Of a stretch of DNA of 64,000 bases, positions 19,827 to 29,669 are shown in pieces. Numbering within the stretch: position 1 is the stretch's first letter; every line of letters starts with the position of its first letter. The notes beneath the pieces were generated by a model. That model saw only the letters and a list, made by a program, of their open reading frames with translations. It was not told the origin of the DNA and searched no databases. The stretch is from Rubrivivax sp. (GTDB lineage Bacteria; Pseudomonadota; Gammaproteobacteria; Burkholderiales; Burkholderiaceae_C): positions 62,001 to 126,000 of the forward strand of contig JAJTDM010000038.1 in NCBI GenBank assembly GCA_021300575.1, in the 5' to 3' direction. The translations under genes were made by a program, and so were the position numbers.

Positions 19827-21560
19827 AGGTCTTGCCGCAGCCGGACCAGGGTCTCGCGCAGCACCTCGTTGCCGGCATCGCGTGCACGGCCCTCGCGCCA
19901 GATCGCCCGCGCTTCGTCCTGGCGGCCCAGCACCCACAGCACTTCGCCCAGGTGCGCAGCGATCTCGGTGTCCGGACGCGCCCGGTACGCGTCGCGCAGC
20001 AGCCGCAAGGCCTCCTCATGGCGGCCCAGGCGGAATTCCACCCAGCCCAGGCTGTCGGTGATGAAGGGATCGCCAGGCGCCAGTTCCAGGGCCTTGACGA
20101 TCAGGGCCCGGGCTTCCTCCAGGCGCAGCCCGCGATCGGCCAGCGAGTAGCCCAGCGCGTTGTAGGCGTGTTGATGGTCGGGCTTGAGTTGCATGACGCG
20201 CCGCAGCAGCGTCTCCATCTCGGCCAATCGGTCCATCTTCTCGGCCACCATGGCCTGTTCGTACAACAGGTCCACATCCTGCGGCCATCGCGCCACGGCC
20301 TGATCCCGCCTCGGCGGCGGCGTCGTCGTTTCGCAGTTCAGCCGCCTGCGCCAGCAGCATACGGGCCTGGGCGATGCCGTCGGCCAAGGCGCTGCCGGAG
20401 CCCGCGCTCGTACCGCTCTGTGCGTCGCCGTCATCATCGTCACCATCGTCGTCGCTGGCGGGGCCCGGGGCTGCCGCCGGCTTGGGGGCCTCGGGCCCCG
20501 AGGGCCGTTCCACCAGGGCCAGGTAGCGTGCCAGTGCCTGCTCGGCTGGCTGGGGGTGCTTGAGCTCCACCTGCAGGGCGCCCAGCATCAGCCAGGGCGG
20601 GGCCACGGCAGGTTGCTGGCGAGTCACCACTTCCAGTTCGTTCACCGCATCGCCCAGGCGCTGCGCCTGGATCAGAGCTCGGGCATAGGCCAGGCGCACA
20701 GCGGGTTCTGCCTGCGGCGCGGCCAGGAAGGCCTTGACGATGGATTCGGCCTCGGGTGCCCGGGGCATGAGGTCGAGTGCGGCCAGCACCGGACCGACGG
20801 CCGTGGTGTCCTGCGTGTGCGCCCGACGTACCAGCGTGAGCGCGCGCGGGGCGTCGCCGGCCCGCAGCCAGGCACGGCCGAGCGCCACACCAGCGGCCAC
20901 GCGTGTGGCCTCGGCCTGCAGGTGGGGCTGCAGCACGGGCTCCAGCATGGTGGCCACCGCCTTGGGGTCGGCGGCTTGCTGGAAGAAGCGCGGAATGGAG
21001 GCGATCAACCCGCTGCGCTCACCTTCAGGGCTGCGGGCGAGCAGGAACCTCAGCGGTTCGGCGGCGTCGCCCGGCCGGTTCAGCGCGCTCAGAATCTGCA
21101 ACTGCAGCCTCACGGCCTCCAGCGAATCGGGCACGGCCTGCCGCCAGGCCCGCACCGCCGCCAGCGCCCGGTCACCTGCCCGGGCCTGCAGCGCGACGTC
21201 GGCTGCTCGGCGGAACACCTGTTCTTGACGCGTGCGCCGCGCCGCGTCCATCAGCACCTCGAAGGCCACGGCCGGCTGGCCTTGGCGCAGTTCGATCTCG
21301 CCGATCAGCAACTGGTAGAACAGCAGCGCGTCGAGTGCGGAGCGCGTGGGTGCTGCCGCGGACTCCTGACTTCCTTGCGCAACTTCGGTCGTGCGCGGTG
21401 GTGTTGGCGTCTGGGCCTGTGTTGACGCAGTTGCAAGCGTCAGCGCCGCCGACAGCCCAAGGAGTCCGACGACCTGGCGCAGACCCGCGAGGCCGCCTGC
21501 CGGCGCCGCACTGCCTGCGCGCCAGATCATGGAACTGGCCCGGAAGGCGTGAGCAGACAT
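19823..21560 (-). pseudogene. TPR-repeat envelope protein gene, broken by frame change and probable internal deletion
   Basis: The 5' part (from 21560 to about 20,305) encodes a signal peptide (VVGLLGLSAALTLATASTQAQ) and a helical repeat region, and runs to an acidic linker DDDGDDDDGD and AELRNDDAAAEA. The last third continues in another frame (about 20,320 to 19,823) with clear TPR units: DLLYEQAMVAEKMDRLAEME, YNALGYSLADRG, FITDSLGWVEFRLGRHEEAL. The frames switch near 20,300-20,325. Adding the two parts leaves the protein about 60-70 residues shorter than I recall for the family, so a segment seems missing, not just one base. Either a real null allele or an assembly fault. The 3' part couples to lolB. 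Confidence 0.75.
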
Positions 21561-21747
21561 TTGCTCGGCGCAGGGCTCGAAGGAGGGGAGCACGTCTTGG
21601 AGACTTCGTCGCTGGGGTGACAGGATGTCCAGGGCATTGTGACAAGGAACGGCAGGTCCTGTCCGCATGGCGCGAACCCGCCGGATCGGCCAAGGGCCAG
21701 ACGCTGCCCCGGGGGTTGGCGAGCCAGGCGGCTGCACATAATCCGTG

Positions 21748-22614
21748 ATGCCTGAATTGCCCGAGGTCGAAGTCACGCGACGCAGCATCGAGGCGCCACT
21801 GGCCGGGGCCGTGGTGCAGGCGGTGGTGCTGGGCAAGCCCCTGCGTTGGCCGCTGGGGTGCGCCCCTGGGCAGTTGGCCGGTCGGGCGGTGGGGCCGGTG
21901 TCGCGGCGCGGCAAGTACCTGTGGATGGCGCTCGGCCCGCGTCCGGGCCAGGGGCCTGACGATGCCGGGGGCCTGCTGTTGCACCTGGGCATGTCCGGCT
22001 CGCTGGGCTTCCATGCCCTGGGAAGTACGTCGTCTCCTTCCTCGCCGCCACCCCCCGGCCCTCACGACCACTTCGACCTGGTCACCACGCAGGGCACGCT
22101 GCGCCTGCACGACCCGCGCCGGTTCGGTGCGGTGGTGTGGTCCGCCTCGATGGATCTGCCGCCGGCGGCCCCCTTGCTGGCCCGTCTCGGGCCAGAGCCT
22201 TTCGACGCTGCGCTGACACCTCTGAGCTTTCATGCCCGCCTGCACACGCACCGCACCGCCCTCAAGAACGTGCTGCTGTCGGGCCAGGCCGTGGTGGGGG
22301 CGGGCAACATCTACGCCTGTGAGGCGCTGTTCCAGGCTGGCATCGACCCGCGCATGCGCGCCGACCGTCTGAGCCGGCCCCGCGCAGCTCGCCTGCTGCA
22401 GGCCGTGCGCGACACGCTGGCGCGCGCCACCGCGATGGGCGGCAGCACGCTGCGCGATTTCCGCGATGCGCACGGCATGAATGGCGAGTTCCAGGCCGAG
22501 GCGGCCGTCTACGGGCGCGAGGGCCAGCCCTGCCCACGCTGCGCCACGTCCATCCGGCGCATCGTGCAGGGGCAGCGCGCGACCTACTTCTGTCCCTCAT
22601 GCCAGAAGCGCTGA
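21748..22614 (+). CDS. mutM: Formamidopyrimidine-DNA glycosylase
   Basis: A 288-residue Fpg/MutM that removes 8-oxoguanine. The start at 21748 is fixed by the requirement for Pro2 and Glu3 ([12 protein letters not shown]); a GTG one codon earlier is rejected. It has the helix-two-turn-helix block [21 protein letters not shown] and a C-terminal zinc finger CPRC...CPSC with the [10 protein letters not shown] segment. A Ser/Pro-rich insert (about residues 93-105) is longer than usual. It is divergent from the TPR gene and overlaps mutY by 16 bases, so both oxidised-guanine repair genes are coupled. Confidence 0.95.
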   Translation: MPELPEVEVTRRSIEAPLAGAVVQAVVLGKPLRWPLGCAPGQLAGRAVGPVSRRGKYLWMALGPRPGQGPDDAGGLLLHLGMSGSLGFHALGSTSSPSSPPPPGPHDHFDLVTTQGTLRLHDPRRFGAVVWSASMDLPPAAPLLARLGPEPFDAALTPLSFHARLHTHRTALKNVLLSGQAVVGAGNIYACEALFQAGIDPRMRADRLSRPRAARLLQAVRDTLARATAMGGSTLRDFRDAHGMNGEFQAEAAVYGREGQPCPRCATSIRRIVQGQRATYFCPSCQKR

Positions 22615-23723
22615 GGCTTGACGTCGCTGAGTTCGGCGCAGCCCCTGCGGCCATGCCGGCGCTGCAGGTCGGCCCCACGACCGCTGCCGACCTGGCGGGC
22701 CGGGTGGTCGCGTGGCAGCGCGTGCACGGACGGCACGGACTGCCCTGGCAGGGCACGCGTGACCCGTATCGCGTGTGGCTGTCAGAGGTGATGCTGCAGC
22801 AGACGCAGGTGGCCACCGTGCTGGGCTACTACGGCCGGTTTTTGCAGCGCTTCCCGGACGTGCAGGCCCTGGCTGCGGCCCCGCTGGACGACGTGCTGGC
22901 CCTGTGGAGTGGCCTGGGATACTACAGCCGTGCCCGCAACCTGCACCGCTGTGCCCAGGCCGTGGTGTCGCAGCACGGCGGCCGGTTTCCGGCCAGCAGC
23001 CAGGCGCTGGCCACCTTGCCGGGCATCGGCCCATCCACCGCAGCGGCCATCGCGGCCTTCTGCTTTGGCGAGCGCGCCGCCATCCTGGACGGCAACGTCA
23101 AGCGGGTGCTCACGCGTGCGCTGGGCTTCGACGGTGATCTGGCGCAGCCCGCACAGGAGCGGCGCCTGTGGGAGCAAGCCCGCGCCTTGCTGCCGGCGCA
23201 AGGCGTGGAGGCCTACACCCAAGGGCTGATGGACCTGGGTTCCGGCGTGTGCACCCTGCGCCGTCCGGCCTGCGAGCGCTGCCCTTTGCAAGACACCTGC
23301 GTGGCCAGGCGGCAGGCCCGCCCGCAGGATTTCCCCGTCAAGACCCGGCGCCTGAAGCGGGGCCGGCGCGAACAGGTGCTGCTGTGGCTGTGCCAGGCAG
23401 ACCGCCTGTGGCTGGTGCAGCGTCCCGACACGGGCGTGTGGGCCGGCCTGTGGAGCCTGCCGGAGTGGCCGGCCGATGAAGACCTGCAGCCGCGCGTGGC
23501 CGCATGGCCTGGCCAGGGCGAGGTGTTGCCGGCCGTGGAGCATGCGCTGACCCACTTCGACTGGACCTTGCGCCCTTTGCGCTGGACCTGGCCGCAGGAT
23601 CTTGCTGTTGCCGACCAGCAAGCCCTGGAGGCGGCCCTGCCGCCAGGCCGCTGGATGACGCCAGCGCAAGCCCTGCAACTGGGCCTGCCCGCGCCCGTGC
23701 GCCGGCTGTTCAGTTCCGCCTGA
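22599..23723 (+). CDS. mutY: A/G-specific adenine glycosylase
   Basis: A 374-residue MutY that removes adenine opposite 8-oxoguanine. Visible are the catalytic Glu in [12 protein letters not shown], the helix-hairpin-helix [15 protein letters not shown], the catalytic Asp in [13 protein letters not shown], and the iron-sulfur loop with C-X6-C-X2-C-X5-C spacing. The C-terminal NUDIX-like domain carries the GLWSLPEWP motif. The ATG at 22599 overlaps the mutM 3' end; an ATG at 22653 would remove 18 poorly conserved residues and is equally possible. Confidence 0.94.
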   Translation: MPEALRLDVAEFGAAPAAMPALQVGPTTAADLAGRVVAWQRVHGRHGLPWQGTRDPYRVWLSEVMLQQTQVATVLGYYGRFLQRFPDVQALAAAPLDDVLALWSGLGYYSRARNLHRCAQAVVSQHGGRFPASSQALATLPGIGPSTAAAIAAFCFGERAAILDGNVKRVLTRALGFDGDLAQPAQERRLWEQARALLPAQGVEAYTQGLMDLGSGVCTLRRPACERCPLQDTCVARRQARPQDFPVKTRRLKRGRREQVLLWLCQADRLWLVQRPDTGVWAGLWSLPEWPADEDLQPRVAAWPGQGEVLPAVEHALTHFDWTLRPLRWTWPQDLAVADQQALEAALPPGRWMTPAQALQLGLPAPVRRLFSSA

Positions 23724-23737
23724 CGTTGCTGGGCGAG

Positions 23738-23756
23738 AGGCTTGTGCTGCAAGCCT
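23738..23756. terminator. Possible bidirectional hairpin between convergent genes
   Basis: AGGCTTG (23738-23744) and CAAGCCT (23750-23756) form a perfect seven-base stem with a TGCTG loop, in the 81-base gap between the 3' ends of mutY and the LON-domain gene. There is no T-run on either side, so termination by this hairpin is only a suggestion. Confidence 0.35.
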
Positions 23757-23804
23757 GGGCAGCAGCCACTCAATTGGGGAACGCTGAGCCGCGCCCCGGT
23801 GCCG

Positions 23805-24422
23805 TCAGCTGTTGAGCACTTGCCGGCTGCGCAGGAACTCGTCCACCAGTTGCAGCCGCATCGAGGGCTCCTCCAGCTCCATCAGGCGCTGTTTGGCGGC
23901 CAGTGTGATGGGCAGCAGTTCACACCAGCGGTTGGCCACCCAGCCGGCGTCGCGCCACTGCAGAGGCTCCGCAAAGGGCTTGACGTCCTGGGCCAGCAAG
24001 GCCTCCAGGGCCTGCTGCAGCGCCTCCACGGCCGGCTGCAGTGCCCTCTCGGGCAGGCGAGGCGCATCGTCCTCGATGAGTTCCGCAGGCCCCACCCACA
24101 GGCCATTGGGCTGCTGCACGGGTGCCTCACGCAGGCGAAAACGTGAGCCGCCGACGCAGCGCACCTTGAGAATGCCGGCCTGCTCCGCGTCCACATCGTC
24201 GATGCGCGCCAGCACGCCCACGCGCTCGATGCGCACGCCTTCTGGGTTGTCGCCCGTTTCGGTGCCGCGGCTCATGCACACCACGCCGAAGGGTTCGCCG
24301 CTGCGCAGACAGTGGCCCACCAGGTCCAGGTAGCGGGCCTCGAATACCTTCAGTGGCAGCAGGCCGCCGGGGAACAGCACGGTCTGCAACGGGAACAGCG
24401 GCAGCGGGTCGGGCAGGGTCAT
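23805..24422 (-). CDS. LON substrate-binding-domain protein
   Basis: A 205-residue protein consisting essentially of the N-terminal (substrate-binding) domain of Lon protease, without ATPase or protease parts. The family signature [27 protein letters not shown] opens the protein, followed by a strand-rich core ([23 protein letters not shown]) and a helical end. Stand-alone proteins of this type are common in betaproteobacteria and their role is not settled. Its start overlaps the rapZ stop by four bases. Confidence 0.88.
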   Translation of the reverse strand: MTLPDPLPLFPLQTVLFPGGLLPLKVFEARYLDLVGHCLRSGEPFGVVCMSRGTETGDNPEGVRIERVGVLARIDDVDAEQAGILKVRCVGGSRFRLREAPVQQPNGLWVGPAELIEDDAPRLPERALQPAVEALQQALEALLAQDVKPFAEPLQWRDAGWVANRWCELLPITLAAKQRLMELEEPSMRLQLVDEFLRSRQVLNS

Positions 24423-25294
24423 TCGCCAGTATCCAGTTCGCGGTGGCGGACCAGCGTCGCGTTGCGGTCCTTGAAGCGCTGCGCCAGCAGTTCCACGCCG
24501 TACACCGAGCGGTGCTGGCCGCCCGTGCAGCCCAGCGCCACGGTGAGGTAGCTGCGCTGGTCCGACTCGAACCCCGGGATCCAGCGACGCAGGAAAGTCT
24601 CGATCTGCGTCAGCAGCTCACCCGCCTCGGGCTGCTCTTCCATGAAGCGGGCCACGGCGGCGTCGCGCCCGGTGAGCGGGCGCAAGTCCTTGATGTAGAA
24701 CGGGTTGGGCAGCACACGCAGGTCGAACACGAAGTCGGCGTCCAGCGGCACCCCGTGCTTGAAGGCGAAGGATTCGAACACCAAGGTCAGGCTGGAGGTG
24801 GTCGCGCCGACCAGGTCGCGCACCCAGGCGCGCAGCTGGGCGGGCCGCAACTGGCTGGTGTCCAGCACGGTGGAGACTTCGCGCAGGGCCTCCAGCAGCC
24901 CGCGCTCCTGTTCGATGGCGTCCAGCAGCGCGTGGCCCTGGTCCCGTGCATGGTCGTTCATGGACAAGGGGTGCGGACGACGCGTCTCGGAAAAGCGTCG
25001 CACCAGGGCCGGCGTGCTGGCGTCCAGAAAGATGGGGCGGATCTTCGTGCCCTTGCGCTTCAATTTCTCGATCAACCCGATCAGCGCGGGCAGCGAAGCG
25101 GCCGTGCGCGCATCCACCGCCACCGCCACCTGGCGCCGGTCGTAGCGGTCCAGCTCCAGGCGCACGAAGTCCAGCAGCAGCTCCGGTGGCAGGTTGTCCA
25201 CGCAGAAGTAGCCGGCGTCCTCCAGCGCATGCAGGGCCACCGACTTGCCCGAGCCGGAGATGCCGGTGATCAGTACGACTTCGGCCGCCTTCAT
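24419..25294 (-). CDS. rapZ: RNase adapter / nucleotide-binding protein RapZ
   Basis: A 291-residue RapZ (YvcJ) family protein. In E. coli RapZ guides RNase E to the GlmZ small RNA and so sets glucosamine-6-phosphate synthase. Walker A is GISGSGKS near residue 11, followed by [20 protein letters not shown]; the C-terminal domain holds the family signature [12 protein letters not shown]. Overlaps its neighbours by four bases on both sides (recN upstream, LON-domain gene downstream), giving one transcript nadK-recN-rapZ-LON domain. Whether GlmZ control exists in this organism is unknown. Confidence 0.94.
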   Translation of the reverse strand: MKAAEVVLITGISGSGKSVALHALEDAGYFCVDNLPPELLLDFVRLELDRYDRRQVAVAVDARTAASLPALIGLIEKLKRKGTKIRPIFLDASTPALVRRFSETRRPHPLSMNDHARDQGHALLDAIEQERGLLEALREVSTVLDTSQLRPAQLRAWVRDLVGATTSSLTLVFESFAFKHGVPLDADFVFDLRVLPNPFYIKDLRPLTGRDAAVARFMEEQPEAGELLTQIETFLRRWIPGFESDQRSYLTVALGCTGGQHRSVYGVELLAQRFKDRNATLVRHRELDTGE

Positions 25295-26848
25295 CGCGAA
25301 GCGCCCAGAAGGGCCTGGGCATGGGCACGGCTGGTGCCGGCCAGCCGTTCACCGCCGAGCATGCGGGCGATCTCGCTGACGCGCGCCTCACCGGCCACAG
25401 GCTGCACGTCGGTCACGGTGCGGCCTTGCGTGCTGGCCTTGGAGACCAGGAAGTGCCCGTCCGCGCAGGCGGCCACCTGCGCCAGGTGGGTGACGGCGAG
25501 CACCTGGGTGTTGGCGCCCAGTTGCTTCATCAGGCGTCCCACGCTGTCGCCCACCGCACCGCCCACGCCGGCATCGATCTCGTCGAAGATCAGCGTGGGC
25601 ACGGCACCCTGTGTGGGCCGCTGGCGTGAGATGGTGGCCGCTGTGGTGCTGATGGCGCCCGTCGCTGTGGTGGCGGCCGTGGCTGCAATCGCCAGGGCCA
25701 GGCGCGAGAGTTCGCCGCCCGAGGCCACCTTGGCCAGCGCACGCGGGCTGGACCCGGCGTGGCCCGCCACCAGGAACTCCACCTGTTCCAGGCCGAAGGA
25801 CTGGGGCTCCTGCACCGGCGTCACCGCCACTTCGAAGCGTCCGCCCTCCATGCCCAGTTGCTGCATGGCCTGCGTGACCGCGGCGGCCAGCCGCGGCGCC
25901 GCAGTCTTGCGTGCACGCGATACCTTCTGGGCCTCGGTGCGCCACGCCTGTTCAGCCTGAACCGCCCGCTGTTCCAGCGCGGCCAGGTCTGCCGAGGCTT
26001 CCAGCGCCTGCAGCTCCTGGCGCCAGCCTTGCAGCAGCGCCGGCAGTTCCGCCGGCTGGCGCCGGTGGCGGCGCGCCGATTGCATCCAGGTGGACAGGCG
26101 CTCGTCCAGTTCCGCCAGCCGGTGCGGGTCCGGCTCCTGCCGCGCCAGATAAGTCTGCAGGCTGTGGGCGGCGTCCTGCAGTTGCGCCTGCGCCGAGCGC
26201 AGCACGTCGGCCACGGACCCCAGGGCGGCGTCGTAGCCTGACACGGCTTCCAGCGCATCTGCCGCGCGGGCGGCCAGGCCATCGGCCGAAGGATCCCCCT
26301 CGGAGGTCCAGCGTGTCACGCTGGCGCCGTGCCTGCTCCAGCGCCTGCAAGGCCTGGCGCCAGTGCCCCCAGGCCGCAGCCAGCGGCGCAAGATCCAACC
26401 CGCCCTGACCGTCCAGCAGCGCGCGCACGGCGGCCGGCCGGGTCAGGCTTTGCCAGGCATGCTGGCCGTGGATCTCCACGAGGTGTTCGCCGGCCTCGCG
26501 CAACTGGCCCACGGTGGCGCTGCCGCCGTTGATCCAGGCCCGGCTCTTGCCCTGCGCGTCGATGGTGCGCCGCAGCAGCAGGGTGCCGCCGGCAGTGTCG
26601 AAGCCGGCGTCCTGCATCCAGCCGGTCAGGGTGTCGGGCAGGTCGAACTCCGCGGCGATTTCCGCGCGCACCGCACCCTCGCGCACCAGGGCGGCGTCGC
26701 CGCGGCTGCCCAAGGCCAGCTGCAGGGCATCGATGAGGATGGACTTGCCGGCGCCGGTTTCGCCCGTGAGCACCGAGAACCCTACGCCGATGTCCAGATC
26801 GAGCGCGTGGACGATGACGAAATCCTGCAGGGCGATGCGCTTGAGCAT
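25291..26848 (-). pseudogene. recN: DNA repair protein RecN gene, broken by frame change and probable internal deletion
   Basis: The N-terminal part starts at 26848 (MLKRIALQDFVIVHALDLD), with Walker A GETGAGKS, QLALGSRGDA and the HGQHAWQSL segment, and is readable to about 26,310 (ALEQARRQRDTLDL). The rest continues in a second frame from about 26,300 to 25,291, with coiled-coil sequence, ASGGELSRLALAIA, the LIFDEIDAGVGG Walker B and AVTHLAQVAA. Combined length is about 515 residues against roughly 550-560 expected, so around 40 residues of the first coiled-coil arm seem lost. The ATPase head also has a low-complexity Ala/Thr insert of about 20 residues before LIFDE. As given, no full RecN can be made. 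Confidence 0.8.
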
Positions 26849-26850
26849 GG

Positions 26851-27726
26851 TTACACCACGCCTTCGTACCACCTGAGCTTGCGCCGCAGCGTGGCGTAGT
26901 AACTCCAGCCCCGCGGGTGCAGGAAGCGCACCTTGTGTTGGGATCGGCGCACGCGGACCTGGTCGCCGTGCAGCAGGCTGGTCAGGCTGTGCATGTCGAA
27001 GTTGGCCGAGGCGTCGCGCCCGGCCACGATCTCGATGCGCACCTCGCCGTGGTCAGGCAGCACGATGGGCCTGTTCGACAGGGTGTGCGAGGCGATGGGC
27101 ACCAGCACCCAGCCGGCAATGCCCGGGTGCAGGATGGGCCCACCGGCCGACAGCGCGTAGGCCGTGGAGCCCGTGGGCGAGGCGATGATCAAGCCGTCAG
27201 CGCGCAGGTTGGCCACGAAGTCGTTGCCGATGTCCACCCGCAACTCCACCATGCCGGCCGTGGCGCCGCGGCTCACCACCACGTCGTTCATCGACAGGCC
27301 TTCGAAGATGCGTTCGCCGTCGCGCCAGACGCTGCCGTCCAGCATGGTCCGGTGCTCTTCTTCGTAGTCGCCGGCGAGCATGGGTGCCAGCGACTCCTTG
27401 AAGCGGTCGATCGGCACGTCGGTGATGAAGCCCAGGCGCCCCTGGTTGATGCCCACCAGTGGCAGGTTGTGGCGGGCCAGTTCGCGGGCAATGCCCAGCA
27501 TGGTGCCGTCGCCGCCCACCACCACGGCCAGATCGCAGCGCTTGCCAATCTCGGCCGTGCTCAACGCCTCGTAGTCGGCCACTCCGGTGGCCGCAGCCGT
27601 GTCGCGGTCGAAGCAGACATCCAGCCCCTGATCGATCAGGAAGTGCGCCACTTCCTCCAGCACCGGCCGGATGCCGCGGGCCTGGTACTTCCCGACGATG
27701 GCCGCGTGGCGAAAGCGCATGGACAT
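26851..27726 (-). CDS. nadK: NAD kinase
   Basis: A 291-residue NAD kinase that makes NADP. Start [18 protein letters not shown] at 27726 (a second Met two codons on, at 27720, is possible). The diagnostic motifs are [13 protein letters not shown] near residue 72, [20 protein letters not shown] and the glycine-rich [17 protein letters not shown]. It is divergent from hrcA with a 143-base gap, and just upstream of recN with two bases between them: nadK-recN is a widely conserved order. Confidence 0.96.
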   Translation of the reverse strand: MSMRFRHAAIVGKYQARGIRPVLEEVAHFLIDQGLDVCFDRDTAAATGVADYEALSTAEIGKRCDLAVVVGGDGTMLGIARELARHNLPLVGINQGRLGFITDVPIDRFKESLAPMLAGDYEEEHRTMLDGSVWRDGERIFEGLSMNDVVVSRGATAGMVELRVDIGNDFVANLRADGLIIASPTGSTAYALSAGGPILHPGIAGWVLVPIASHTLSNRPIVLPDHGEVRIEIVAGRDASANFDMHSLTSLLHGDQVRVRRSQHKVRFLHPRGWSYYATLRRKLRWYEGVV

Positions 27727-27760
27727 GATGCAAATGATTACACCATAGGGCCCCAGGAAT

Positions 27761-27803
27761 GCACCCCCTCCAACGAGGGGACTCCACGAGGGTGAAGGGG
27801 TGC
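27761..27803. repeat. Imperfect inverted repeat between nadK and hrcA
   Basis: GCACCCC at 27761-27767 matches the inverse GGGGTGC at 27797-27803, with partial pairing inward and a further CCCCTC/GAGGGG pairing inside. It lies in the divergent promoter region of nadK and hrcA. It does not resemble a CIRCE element (HrcA operator). It may be a local hairpin or a short dispersed repeat; no function can be assigned. Confidence 0.45.
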
Positions 27804-27869
27804 CTGCCGCGCGGGAACGGCGGCTCGGCAAGGGCACAGGACACCGGTGCGCTCACTACAATCGGCCGC

Positions 27870-28898
27870 ATGCTGGACCAACGCGCCAAGACGCTGCTCA
27901 AAGCCCTTGTCGAGCGCTACATCGCCGAGGGCCAGCCCGTGGGCTCACGCACCTTGTCCCGCGCCTCAGGGCTGGATCTCTCGCCCGCCACCATCCGCAA
28001 CGTGATGAGCGACCTGGAGGAACTGGGCCTCATCGCCAGCCCCCACACCAGCGCGGGCCGTATCCCCACCGCCCGCGGCTACCGGCTCTTCGTCGACACC
28101 ATGCTGACGGCACGGCCCGTGGATCTGGACCAGGCCTCCCCCGATCTGGCCGCCGCCCGCGGGCAGTTGCACCCTGACCAGCCGCAGCGCGTCATCGCGC
28201 AGGCGGCGCACCTGCTGTCCAGCCTGTCCAGCTTCGTCGGCGTGGTCACGGCCCCGCGCAAGGCCAGCGTGTTCCACCACATCGAGTTCCTGCGCCTGGG
28301 CGAGCGCCGCGTGCTGGTGATCCTGGTGGCGCCCGACGGCGACGTGCAGAACCGCGTCATCTTCACCGCCCGCGACCACACCCAGGCCGAACTGGTGGAG
28401 GCCGCCAACCACCTGAACGCCCACTACGCCGGCCTGACCATCGAAGCCGTGCGCGAGCGGTTGAAGACCGAGATCGAGGCGCTGCGCGGTGAGATCGGCG
28501 TGCTGATGCAGGCGGCGGTGCAGGCCGGCACCCAGGTGATGGAAGAAGCGGTGGACCAGGTGGTGGTCAGCGGCGAGCGCAACCTGCTGGGCGTGCAGGA
28601 CTTCGGCAACGACATGAACTCGCTGCGCAAGCTGTTCGAGGTGTTCGAGCAGAAGACCGAGCTCATGCGTCTGCTGGACGTGTCCAGCCGCGCCGAGGGC
28701 GTGCGCATCTACATCGGCGGCGAAAGCCGCGTGGTCCCCTTCGAGGAACTGTCGGTGGTGACCGCCCCGTACGAGATCGACGGCCAGGTGGTGGGCACCC
28801 TGGGCGTTATCGGCCCCACCCGCATGGCCTACGACCGCATGATCCAGATCGTGGACATCACCTCGCGCCTGGTGGGGCACGCCTTGTCGGTGCGTTGA
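27870..28898 (+). CDS. hrcA: Heat-inducible transcription repressor HrcA
   Basis: A 342-residue HrcA, the CIRCE-binding repressor of groESL/dnaK-type heat shock genes. The N-terminal winged helix reads [21 protein letters not shown] then [39 protein letters not shown] and the C-terminal [25 protein letters not shown] segments are typical. The ATG at 27870 is the family start. No CIRCE-like repeat was seen in front of the gene or elsewhere in the window. Confidence 0.96.
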   Translation: MLDQRAKTLLKALVERYIAEGQPVGSRTLSRASGLDLSPATIRNVMSDLEELGLIASPHTSAGRIPTARGYRLFVDTMLTARPVDLDQASPDLAAARGQLHPDQPQRVIAQAAHLLSSLSSFVGVVTAPRKASVFHHIEFLRLGERRVLVILVAPDGDVQNRVIFTARDHTQAELVEAANHLNAHYAGLTIEAVRERLKTEIEALRGEIGVLMQAAVQAGTQVMEEAVDQVVVSGERNLLGVQDFGNDMNSLRKLFEVFEQKTELMRLLDVSSRAEGVRIYIGGESRVVPFEELSVVTAPYEIDGQVVGTLGVIGPTRMAYDRMIQIVDITSRLVGHALSVR

Positions 28899-28985
28899 AG
28901 CCGGCGATGCTGCGCCCACGCAAGCGCTTCGGAGTACTCTGCTGATGCCCCGTCGCGCCCTCCTAGAATCCCAGGGTTCGAAAGG

Positions 28986-29062
28986 GGGCCGTTAGCTCAG
29001 TTGGTCAGAGCAGAGGACTCATAATCCTTTGGTCGTTGGTTCAAGTCCAACACGGCCTACCA
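28986..29062 (+). tRNA. tRNA-Met (anticodon CAT, elongator type)
   Basis: A full cloverleaf: acceptor GGGCCGT pairs with ACGGCCT (one G-T pair at the end), D-arm GCTC/GAGC, anticodon loop CTCATAA, T-arm GTTGG/CCAAC, encoded CCA at 29060-29062. The G-T end pair and overall sequence fit elongator Met tRNA. It directly precedes the duplicated, hipBA-bearing segment. Confidence 0.96.
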
Positions 29063-29133
29063 ACACCCTTCGCGCAAGCCTTCCAGGCTCTGCCCGATCA
29101 CGGGCCACCCATGGACCACCGCACCCGGGTCCA

Positions 29134-29358
29134 CCATGACCTCGGCTCCGCCTCATCTCCCCCGGCCGCACCGCCCCGGGGGGTCTGGAGTGGAGTTTGT
29201 GGCGGCGGCTTCCGGCCAGCGCGCTGTGAGTGCTGGGCTTGGCCCTGCTCTGGCACTGGGCACAGTTTCCCGATGCGGCCACCCCGGCCCAGGAGCGCGC
29301 TTACGGGCTGACCGTGTGCCGCCCTGGGCGGTGCGGGGATGCTTCATGTCACTTGTGT
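29134..29358 (+). pseudogene. Decayed 5' copy of the small membrane-protein gene at 31,051
   Basis: This stretch lines up base by base with roughly the first 230 bases of the intact gene at 31,051: both begin ATGACCT, and share GGCCCTGCTCTGGCA, CAGTTTCCCGATGCGGC and AGGAGCGCGC. By eye about 80-85% of bases agree, with several small indels, including about a dozen bases lost in the middle, so no frame is preserved. The match stops near 29,358, immediately before the hipB promoter. It covers most of the otherwise gene-free 29,063-29,414 gap; the bases between the tRNA and 29,134 hold nothing recognisable. Confidence 0.8.
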
Positions 29359-29360
29359 TT

Positions 29361-29413
29361 TGATTTATATGTCAAGTAATGTCCAGTGTGCATGTTTCTT
29401 GATATAAACATCA
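29361..29413 (+). promoter_or_regulatory. AT-rich inverted repeat, likely HipB operator and promoter
   Basis: TGATTTATATGTCAAG (29361-29376) is an imperfect inverse of CTTGATATAAACATCA (29398-29413), ending two bases before the hipB ATG. It is an AT-rich island in GC-rich surroundings. HipB proteins repress their own operon by binding inverted repeats of this sort; that use here is inferred. Confidence 0.55.
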
Positions 29414-29414
29414 A

Positions 29415-29669
29415 ATGCAAACCCTTCAAGAGCTGGGTGAAGCCGTCGCCGCGCGTCGCAAGGCGTTGAACCTGCGTCAGCAGGTGGTGGCCGTGCGCGC
29501 AGGCATCACTCCTGAATCCCTGTCCCGCTTTGAGCGGGGGCGTTGCGCCGAGTTCGGCGCCCGGAAGCTGTTGGCTGTGCTGGCCGTGCTGGGTATGGAA
29601 CTCAACACCATTCCCACCGGCCAGGCTGGCACGCTGGACGAACTGCGCCGTGAGCGCAACCAGGCATGA
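29415..29669 (+). CDS. hipB: HipB-like HTH antitoxin
   Basis: An 84-residue Xre-type helix-turn-helix protein: LGEAVAARRKALNLRQQVVAVRAGITPESLSRFERG is the helix-turn-helix, followed by a helix KLLAVLAVLGMELN and an acidic tail. In type II HipBA systems, HipB binds HipA and the operator. It overlaps hipA by four bases (ATGA). An AT-rich inverted repeat stands directly upstream. Confidence 0.85.
   Translation: MQTLQELGEAVAARRKALNLRQQVVAVRAGITPESLSRFERGRCAEFGARKLLAVLAVLGMELNTIPTGQAGTLDELRRERNQA

Noticed and set aside
20281-20330. Programmed frameshift in the TPR gene
   Set aside because: No slippery run is seen at the junction, and a block of residues appears to be missing, which frameshifting would not explain.
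27761-27803. Possible CIRCE element before hrcA
   Set aside because: The inverted repeat there does not match the CIRCE consensus (TTAGCACTC-N9-GAGTGCTAA).
29019-29282. A minus-strand frame ending LVGRVGLEPTTKGL
   Set aside because: Its end is the reverse side of tRNA-Met, another well-known false call.
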